From assembly GCA_934045075.1 (NCBI GenBank), contig OW203722.1, positions 10,319,396 through 10,383,395 of the forward strand: a stretch of DNA of 64,000 nucleotides, in the 5' to 3' direction. Both the position numbers and the translations under genes were made by a program. Within the stretch, counting starts at the first letter, position 1, and every line of letters begins with the position of its first letter. This DNA is from Yponomeuta sedellus. Its lineage: Eukaryota > Arthropoda > Insecta > Lepidoptera > Yponomeutidae. The notes beneath the pieces are model-generated. The model was not told the origin of the DNA. It saw nothing but the letters and a program-made list of their open reading frames with translations, and did not search any database. Shown one piece after another: positions 12,801 to 23,600 of the stretch.

Positions 12801-14577
12801 CATTCATTCATTCATTCATTCATTCATTCATTCATTCATTCATTCATTCATTCATTCATTCATTCATTCATTCATTCATTCATTCATTCATTCATTCATT
12901 CATTCATTCATTCATTCATTCATTCATTCATTCATTCATTCATTCATTCATTCATTCATTCATTCATTCATTCATTCATTCATTCATTCATTCATTCATT
13001 CATTCATTCATTCATTCATTCATTCATTCATTCATTCATTCATTCATTCATTCATTCATTCATTCATTCATTCATTCATTCATTCATTCATTCATTCATT
13101 CATTCATTCATTCATTCATTCATTCATTCATTCATTCATTCATTCATTCATTCATTCATTCATTCATTCATTCATTCATTCATTCATTCATTCATTCATT
13201 CATTCATTCATTCATTCATTTCATTCATTCATTCATACAAGAAGAGCAACTAAACCATGTACATCAACAGAACCGCCCTCGCCAACGGGGAAGTCAATCC
13301 CGCCTCGAGGGCCGTCGATAGCGCCGGATATGTGCAGCACTGCTATGTGGTGTCGGCCTAGATAATAGCACCAACCCAATTCTTCCCGCGGGTGTCGTAA
13401 AAGGCGACTAAGGGACAAACCGGGGGGTGGGCAGCAGCGCCCCCTCCAGTACAATTCCACCGAACTGCGATGACCGCATGCCCAGCGTGGGGATTATAAC
13501 AACGTGGCGCTCTTTAGGGGTGGCTATGTCCAGCAGTGGATTAGTATAGCCTGACGATAACGATGATGTGCAGCATATCGGTGACGAATTGCGCAGCGAC
13601 GGCCAGCAGCGGGCAGTTGTGAGACTGAGTGTTGCGAAGGCACAGGGGGGTGAGTCTCTAAAATACATAGTTGTTCAATAGAGTCATATTAGTCCGGTAA
13701 TGGTCGTTTGTTTCACACTATCAGTACTCTGGTAATAAATCGCATTGCAATCGTATAACCCGTGCTACTTAACTCGGCGCCTCGCGCGATTTGATCTGCT
13801 TCGCGAAAGATGCCTATTTAGTTGGCGCGGGTTATACCCCTGGAATGACATTGTACTGCTGTTGCTTTGTAGACTACCAAATTGAGGCAAATAACAACTA
13901 TTGTCGTGCTTATACTATTGAAAAACTGTGTAAGTATTAGACTCTAGGGCCTGATGCATCGCGCTGTCTGGCTATAAGAAGGTCTACTACGTCACTTACA
14001 TCCACAGAACCGGTCTCGCCGACTGGGAAGCCAATCCCGCCTCGAGGGCCGTCGATAGCGCCGAATATGTGCAGCATATCGGTGACGTATCGCGCGGCGG
14101 CGGCCAGCAGCGGGGAGTTGTGTGGCTGAGTGTTGCGAAGGTACTGATGCGTCGCGCCAACCAGGTCACGCATCGCGTCCAGGGCGCTGCGAGTGTCAAT
14201 GTTGTCTGTGAACGGAGTAGAGGTACTTTACAACGTGTAAAATCTCTTGACACGAGGCGTTACTGGTAACACTGGCTACTTTTATTATTGACTGCCTCGT
14301 TGGTCTAGAGGTAACGCACTTGATTACCCAACCAGTCGGTAACACAGACATGTTCACTGGAGGCCGCTGTAATTCATTTGTATATACAAAAGCTTTATAT
14401 ATATATATATTGTTAGTGATAATTGTTAGTGACCTAAGCACTAATGCATTCATTTCTTGCCTTCGTAGATTCATTTCAAGACGGGGAAAACCAAGTCAAT
14501 TATTTTGTGATAATGGCACTAATTTCGTCGGGGCAAGCAATGAACTGAGTAGGGAATTGAAATGTGAAATGAGTTAT

Positions 14578-14644
<67 letters not shown>

Positions 14645-17600
14645 ATGGCCACATAGATGTCAACATCATTTTTTTACCTTTAATCTTGAATAACTTACGA
14701 CCTGAGATTTTATTATTAGAGTTTTAAGACAAATCGAAAATAAAGTTAAAAGTGGTAGTATCCTTAGTATCCTTTCTTACGTGTTGTTATAGTTAAATGT
14801 CATCTCTTACGAGCGCTTTTTGCGCGCGCGATTTGGGGAAAAAGGAATATACCCAGCATTGGGCAGCGGTGGGCTAATAATGATGATGATTGTAGGTAAA
14901 CGTAATTTAGTTAATCGATGAATTTTATTTAAAGCAATACATATTTATAGATGCATTTAATTATACCAAATTTTATTCAATGTATTTTACCTAGTATTTA
15001 ATCTATTTTACCTAGTATTCTTGGTGAATTCTAATAAGCTCAAATCGTAATGTATGCTATTACGCTTTGTAGTGTCCATAACCTCCTATGCATTTGTCGA
15101 TTACTTCAGCTAATGTAGCTGAACAAGTAGAAAATGTTTCGTAGACACATTAATTTAAGTTTCTTTGTTAATCTTGTAACTTCAACTACCAGCTGAATAC
15201 ATACATTATATAATTTATTTATTTATTAAAGAGTTGATATATATTTTTTCTTACTATCAAGTTATTCGTCAACAAACTGCGTGACAGTTTGTTGCCAAAT
15301 TATAGCGCTTAAGAAGTTGAAATAACATTTTTGATTTAGCAGCTATTAAAAAATTCTGAAGTTCGGGAAAAGCTCGGAAAAAACTGCCTGCAAATTTGTG
15401 AACCTTCGACGCGCGAGTCCGCTTCGCACTGGGCCGGTGTTTATTGGGAACCCAATTATGCATTTTCCAATAAAGGAGGCCCTAATTTGTCTCGAATTTT
15501 TGAGTCCATGTTGTTGCTCACGCATTTTAAGTATTATTAGTATTGTTTTTAGTATTAAGCGCGCCTTTGTACAAATTTGTTTTAGTACAATAAAGAATTT
15601 TCATTAATTAATTAATTAATTAAAATTAATTCTAGATGCCCCATGATGCGAGGAAAAACATGCTCACCACATAGCGCGGCGTGGACCTGTTCTTTGACGC
15701 TGGAGATGTTAGCGGACAGCTGCTGATCCTGGTCGGACCACGCGCCGCCACATCCCTCCTCGTAGCCACTCCGTAGCGCGTCTTTCACGGTCAGGAAGAA
15801 CTCCTGGAGGAATGGAAAGACGCTTAAAACTTAAATGAATATCTACAGAAATCGCACGAATAATATCTACGCAATAAGTCCGCTTTATACTAGCATAACA
15901 TCCATACTGTACTCATACGTTAGGGACAAGTCAGGCCAGGGGCCATTAGTAAAATTTAAATTGAAACCAAAGTCAGTGTTGTTACTGTTAGGGCGATTGT
16001 GCACTACAAGGAATTTTACTGTTCGGCAGTCCGATTTTTTACGGTCCGATATGGCACGCATTATAATGTATATACTAGTTTGTGCACTGTACGTAATTTT
16101 ACCGTTCGACATTTTACTTTTCGCCATTCCGGAAGGGTTTTTTCTCGTCCGAAATGACAGCAATGAAAAACGTGTTTATGCTTGTGCACTCAGAACAATA
16201 ATTGTTCTGAGACGTTTTGTAACTAATCAGGTTGTAGTTTACGGGCGTTTCGTACATTGCTTTTTTCTTTTGAAGTTTCGCCAGACTGCCCTAGACTGAG
16301 GCATATCATCCGAGTAAAGACGGACAAGTGCACAAGCCAACCATCCGTTTTTTTCATGACACTTCTTACCGTAAACAATCGGATGTTCGGACAGTAAAAT
16401 TCCTTGTAGTGCACAATCGCCCTTAGGGCGATTGTGCACTACAAGGAATTTTACTGTCCGGCAGTCCGATTTTTTTCGGTCCGATATGACACGCCATATA
16501 ATGTATATACTAGTTTGTGCACTATACGTAATTTTACCGGCCGACATTTTACTTTTCCCCATTCCGAAACGGTTTTTTCCGGTCCGAAATGACAGCAATG
16601 AAAAACGTGTTTATGCTTGTGCACTCAGAACAATAATTGTTCTGAGACTTTTGTAACTTCCTAACATAGTCGGGTCAGGTTGTACCGCCATTAAAATTTA
16701 CGGGCGTTTCGTACATTGCTTTTTTCTTCTGAAGTTTCGCCAGACTGTCCTAAACTGAGGCGTATCATCCGAGTAAAGACGGACAAGTGCACAAGCCAAT
16801 CATGCGTTTTTTTCATGCCACTTCGGACCGTAAAAAATCGGATGTTCGGACAGTAAAATTCCTTGTAGTGCACAATCGCCCTTAATACGAGTATATCCGT
16901 GAAGTGAGTTGTTACTAGACCAACATAGCAGTCAAACTGAAGCGAGCATTACAAGCATCTTCTGATTTGGCCTGCATGCAACACTCTATTGCTGTGTGAT
17001 TATTTCCATAATTACTATTTTGTTAGCAATGCATGAGTAACCCACTATATATACTCTGTAGTCGAAAAGGAATTTAAAGAATAATATATTACTAGCTTTT
17101 GCCCGCGACTCCGTCCGCGTGGACTTTAGTTATTCAGCATGCTTCAATAAAAGGTGCAGATGACTGGAAGAGATCACTTTTAGTGATAAGGTCGCCGTCT
17201 GCACTCTTAGGTTAAGAAATATCTGTGTAATTTCCATTTTTATGTACAATAAAGTGTTCTCTATCTATCTTTCTTATTAATGATCATTGCAAAACAGACT
17301 TTAAGGGGAAGCTGCAGCCTTTTAAATTCGAATGGGTACTCCGATGGAATAAGTGGTTTACGGGGTACCTATATATACCGATTCACCTCTAGCACAGCCA
17401 GTAAATACAATGGCATGTATTACGTTTTTATGTAAAACTTTCACGCGCAACCTGGTCCCATTGCACAAATTGGGTGGATTAAGATTTCGCGGTAGTGGTA
17501 CTGGAGCACCAACTTTAAGGATAAGACGTGTATGAGACGGTAGACCAGGTGGGTTCAGGGTATTTAGGGACTCTACGGGATAGTGTACAGCATCATCCAT

Positions 17601-20600
17601 ATGCACTACAGTGACCACAGACTAATCAAAAGATCAGATTAATCACACACAAAATAATTAGCAGCGTTGGTGCATCTGGCACGCTGTTTTTTCTAGTTTT
17701 TACTTCTTTCCTTTTCCTAGTAGCCGTTTTGGCGATGACAGGAAGAAGTGAAGGAGAGGCGGGCTCTGAAATTGGCACGGCGACTTAATTCCGTACATAT
17801 ACATAAAAATGGCCATGAGATAGATTATGTGAAAAGCGTAGTCATCCCACGGGGTTACCTGTAGTACCAACACTAAATATAGGTAAACTTCAAAGACGTA
17901 CGGAAAGAGTTGCCCTGTCGCTTCCAGCTCACATAAACTACCATAAGTAGGAGAGCGTGACATGTCAATACAGTATTAAGTAGCACTGGAGGCTACTACA
18001 TCCCAGTTACTACATCTACTAATCCCAGTTGGCTACTACATGGCTAACGATTTGCTCACGTACCTCCCTAGCCATCACCTGTGTGTCATACAACAGATAT
18101 GACATGGCCCGAAACAGAGAGATAATAGGAACTGCAGTGTGGGGCACCATAGATTCATCAATTTGTAATAACTCAACAATCATTGCATGTGAGGGATAAC
18201 AAACAATAAGTAAGGTTCCACTCAACAACCAAGAAATTAAAACACCGTAAACGAACGAAGAGTAATATTTGGGGTTAAAGTATGAAATTGCCGTTTTATT
18301 GCAATAGGTTCTTTGAATTGACATAGAATCTTCATGGTTTGAGGTTTTCGAATGAAACTTTTTTCAAATGGTTTCCATGATGTTCTTTTTTTAAAAAATG
18401 TGAAACATTTGAATATCGACTTTCAATTGTTTTTGTTATTCAATTTAGACAAGAAAGATGTATACTGTGAAAATTCGAGTGATTTTTGAATACGAGTTCC
18501 GACGCGGAACTAACGCGGCAGAAACAGCCCGCAATATCAATGCTGCGTTTGGAGAGGGGTCTACTAATGAACGCACCGTGCGATTTTGGTTTAAACGCTT
18601 TCGTGATGGAAATTTCGACTTAAAGAACGAGCCACGAGGAAGACCGCCCACACAGGTGAATAACGATGAATTAAGAGAGATAGTGGAAGCCGATCCTAGT
18701 CAAACTACCCAGGAATTAGCGGCATGGTTTAACGTTACCTTACCCACAATATTGACTCACTTACGTCAAATCAATAAAATAAAAAAATACGAAAAATGGG
18801 TGCCTCATGATTTGACTGATCTGCAGAAAGAAACGCGTATCCATCTTTCTTGTCTGAATTGAATAACAAAAACAATTGAAAGTCGATATTCAAATGTTTC
18901 ACATTTTTTAAAAAAAGAACATCATAGAAACCAGTTGAAAAAAGTTTCATTCGAAAACCTCAAACCATGAAGATTCTATGTCAATTAAGATAAGATAAGA
19001 TAACATTTACATACAAGCACATACATTGCTTCTGGCCCCACACTAGGATACCCTGTGTCGTGGGAATCAGAAACAACGACATCACAAACATGTAAACATC
19101 CAAGACCTGGGCTTTTTTTTGTTCCCAGCCGGGATTCGAACCCGGGACCTCTTGCATGGACAAATGAATTCAAAGAACCTATTGCAATAAAACGGCAATT
19201 TCATACTTTAACCCCTATTATTATGCCAAGACAGAATGGCTTTTACGTCGACTACAAAAGGTAATATTATATTGTGGTAATAAGTATATAGTTTAATTAA
19301 AAAAAAAGATATTTGACAATAAAATATCACCTCACCGTTTGAGACTACCCCCACCTTCTCCACGTCACCTGTTGGTTGGCTACAATAAAATACTATTTAG
19401 TATTAAGCCCGCCCGCCCGCCACTGTTCAATCTTTACAGGTACAATAATGAATTTAATAATAATATTTCCCAACAACATCCAAGAATACAACAGAACAAA
19501 ATTTTGCAACCCCGTTCACTCCCTTAAGGGCTGAATTTTGAAAAAACGGCGAAACACGTATTCAATCAATTGTGTTGAAGTCTATTTATTTTAAGTTTCA
19601 AGAAAATTAGACAACATTCTTTATACCTCCCGCACAAATTTTAGAAACCCTTTTCGCCCCCTTAGGGATTAAATTAAAAAAGAAGCGGTCTTATTCCTTG
19701 CTTACATTATAATTATATGAACCCTCTGTGCAAAATTTCAGCTTCCTAGGTCCAATTCGGGAAAACATTCAAGAAACAAAATTTTGCAACCCCTTTCACT
19801 CCCTTAAGGGTAAAATTTAGAAAAAACTGCGAAACACGTGTTCAATAGATTGTGTTGAAGAGTATTTATTTTAAGTTTCAAGAAAATTAGACAACATTCT
19901 TTATACCTCCCACACAAATTTTAAAAACCCTTTTCGCCCCCTTAGGGGTTAAATAAAAAAAAATCCGGTCTTATTCCATGCCTACATTATATATAGATCC
20001 TATGTGCAAGATTTCAGCTTCCTAGGTTCAATTTTGGAAAAGATTCAAGGAATAAAATTTTGCTACCCCTTTCACTCCCTTAAGGGTTAAATTTAGAAAA
20101 ACAGTGAAATACGTGTTCAATTGATTGTGTTAAAGAGTATTTATTTTAAGTTTCAAGAAAATTAGACGACGTTCTGTATACTTCCCATACAAATTTTGAC
20201 AACTCTTTTGACCCCCTTAGGGGTTGAGTTTCAAAAAATCCTCTCTTATTCCTTGCCTATATTATATACAGACTCTCTGTGCAAAATTTCAGCTTTTTAG
20301 GTCTAAGGGCTTGGGCTGGGCGTTGATGAGTGAGTCAGTCAGGAGAATAAAATGCTGCAACCCCGTTCACTCCCTTAAGGGTTGAATTTAGAAAAAACGG
20401 CGAAACACGTATTCAATCAATTGTGTTGAAGAACATTTATTTTAAGTTTCAAGAAAATTAGACGACATTTTTTATACCTCCCATACAAATTTTGGCAACC
20501 CTTTTCGCCCCCAGGGATTGAATTTGAAAAAATCCGGTCTTATTCCTTGCCTACATTATATATAGACCCTCTGTGCAAAATTTCAGCTTCCTAGGTCCAA

Positions 20601-23600
20601 CGGCTTGGGCTGGGCGTTGATGAGTGAGTCAGTCAGTCAGGACTTTCAATTTTATATGTATAGATAGAAGATATATTGGTCGATTATTTGCAACATTTTC
20701 CTGTCCTGTGTCCACATCCTTTGTGAAAGACCAAAGTACTCTTCCGACAAATATACAAAAACGTCAATACGGAATAATACTTGTAATGTGTGGTACTTAT
20801 TTCCTTTTTTATGTACAATAAAGTGTTCTCTATCCATCTATCTATTTACTTACAAAAAATTGTACATAAAAGGACTAAAATATTTACATTGAACATCTTC
20901 TCAGTCTGTATGGCCATCTCCATAGTATTGTCGGAGTAGTCGAGCGTATCCTTCCAGGAATGTAGCAGAAATGCGATGCGCAGCTGCCGTGCTGTGTGCC
21001 GCTTCAGCGCGTCTTGTATCGTCACGAAGTTCTTGAGCGATTTGGACATCTTGCACCCAGCTATGGTCAAGTGACCGGTGTGCAGAAAATAGTTCACCCA
21101 GCCCGCCATGTCGAAATGCGCCTGGGGATGGTGAATGCGATCAAATATTAAGCAAAAAGTGTTCACACGATTAAATATTGCACAGTAGCAGTGCAAGTCT
21201 GCTTATAGTCTGCAAACGATGTTACTGATTATCGTATGGGTGAAAAGACTTGCAAGGAACAAGGAACTTCCATAATAAAGATGAAGATATTGAGAACTGT
21301 AATGTAGAGCTAAACGTGCGTGTAACAAATTATGACACTGCCAATGAGAAACAGGCAGAAAATAAGTTTTCTAACTTATAAAGTAGGTGTCAGAGCTCTG
21401 TTGATTAACAAAAGGGACTGAATAACTATTTCATGTTACTCCCAAAATATAGATGGTAATACTGTAGGAGCAAGAGGCAAATAATTGTCCACTGTCTTCC
21501 ATTAATTAACAATGTTAGATAAATATGTTATAACATATTTAAGTTTCACTGTCTTACCTCGCTTTGAGCCAGCTCATTGTCGTGATGCGGAAACTTAAGG
21601 TCCACCCCTCCCGTATGTATGTCCAGCTTAGAGCCACATACGTCGGAAGCCATGGCGGAGCATTCGATGTGCCAGCCGGGGCGGCCCAGACCCCAAGGGG
21701 AGTCCCAGGATGGCTCGCCGCTTTTGCTACGCTTCCAGAGGGCAAAGTCATTGGGCGACCGCTTCTCGGCTGTGTCATCCGTGAGGTCACCTGTAATTGC
21801 ACGGTTCATAGGACTGTTCTATCTATGAATACAAGGTGGCAGTTTGAAATATGGCATCAAGGGCACCAGAGCCTTTGTCTAGCTACAGGAGAACATTATT
21901 AGAAGACAACTACTAGCTTCTTCAGCCTTCACACCTTTTGAATGCACACTAAATTTCGGATATTATTGTACATTCAGCAAGAGAAGTGCCCCTTAATTAA
22001 AAAAAAATGAAAAAATTAACACTCATTCTATTCTATTTTAATTTGTAAATGCAGTTTGTAATTGATTTGGTCCTCAAAGTAATGTTTTCCAGTAGCTACA
22101 GCTCAGTTCAGTTCAGCAGTTAATATAATTGGTTCAGTTTATTATTTTATTGTTGATAAATTTGTCAATTTAATAAATGTAAAAATAATATACATGATTC
22201 AGCTGGGAAGCACAAGCTCAAGATAAAAGTTTTATTCTGCTGCATCTCGCTTTACAATGGGAAATAAAATGAAATAGAGGTAGCTGACACTGGGACAAAA
22301 TTTTTATTGTGACATTGTGCTCCCCTAGCAGGCTGTTAGGTACATCTAAGATACATACAAGGTCTTATCGTTAGTGGTAAATAAAAAAAAATCAAGAGGT
22401 TAAATGAATATAAATGGAATGAAATAAAGGATTCAACATAGCCACATTGATTTTGAAGAGTCCATAAGTTGTAAACATAAGTTGTCTACCTTCTCCCTCC
22501 TGCAACGACTTGGTGTCACCATATGCCTCAGGAACCAGCCTTGCATAGTGGTGCTTGTCTCTGGCATCAAACTCACTGACACTGAAGTACACAGAGCCAT
22601 TAGATTCATAAGCGAGGCCATTGCTTATAATCTTCTCTATGAATTTGACTATCTGTGGTATGTATTCACTGACCCTGGTTAAGACATCTGGTGGAAGAAC
22701 CTGAAGACAAATAGCTTTTTTAAGAGCACAACACAGTTTTGATTTGCCAAATACCTTGTAAATTGTGAAAAATTATTGGCAAAAAAGAAAAGTATTTATA
22801 AAATTGATTTAATGTTTTAGTAAGTGTGGCCAATAGATTTTTAGAACAATAGCCATTCATCAAAAACTTGAATTATGGATAAGATTTAAGTTAGAAACAT
22901 GATAGATCAGATATTAAATTGTTAAACAATTAGTTATGAGAAGTAGGACAGGATAACTTCTTGATTAATGGCCAGTACCATCTATTGTTGTAAAAAATCA
23001 TTTGTATGAAACTTACATTGAGTGCTTTCATATCTTTATGATACTCATTTTCCCAAAACCTAGGCAGAGTAGTGAAAATGGCATTGTCTGTAACAGTTGA
23101 GCCATATTTGCTATCTAACCAGTCTGAAATGGGATCCTTGGCTGAACTCAGCAGGTCACACTTGGCTTTGATTATGCTTTCCTCATTTTGTGATTCTAAT
23201 GCTGATTTAAGTGTTTTTACAGCTGAGGCCACACTGGAAAACATTTTAAATATACATTATCCTCTAATATATTGTCGAACAATATATACAGTTTTTTTTT
23301 ATAAGCTTCGCATTATGATTGATAAAAAACACAGTTCACTTACTTATCTAACATTTTTTGCATGGCATTTTTCTTATCAGGATCTCCTGTGTTTTTGACC
23401 ACGTCTTCATAATAATTTATAACAGCTGTTGAATCATCTATTGTGTCATTGAGACTCCTCTTTTCCTTTACATATTTTTCATACAGATGGTTCTGACGAG
23501 CTCTTTTGATAATCTTGTCGTCAATATCTGTGATGTTCATCACATAAAGGATGTCATAGCCAAAATAATTGCACATTATCCTTCGCAGAATATCAAAGGA

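Larger units (their letters stand above)
18271..19215. mobile_element. Long-inverted-repeat element with mariner DNA-binding ORF
   Basis: The arms start GGGGTTAAAGTATGAAATTG at 18271 and end with its complement at 19215. Left-arm similarity runs ~185 bp inward to about 18457, continuing past GACATAGAATCTTCATGG and GTTTTTGTTATTCAATTTAG. The right arm is split by a SINE (18987-19166). Without the SINE the element is about 765 bp, with ~400 bp of unique centre holding one ORF. Typical mariner ends are nearer 30 bp, so such arms are unusual. A TA duplication is not clear at the ends. Confidence 0.7.

Noticed and set aside
12782..13236. CRISPR-like array
   Set aside because: It is a plain tetranucleotide repeat with no spacers, in an animal genome.
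12767..13321. 184-codon frame of repeated Phe-Ile-His-Ser
   Set aside because: It is the translation of the (TTCA)n array, so it is not a gene.
13340..13565. A possible alternative synthetase exon spanning 13233-13668
   Set aside because: The frame is interrupted by a SINE with target duplications, and the copy lacks an acceptor.
21564..21902. 112-codon plus-strand frame
   Set aside because: It is the antisense of synthetase exon 5, whose motifs ([15 protein letters not shown]) are unmistakable.
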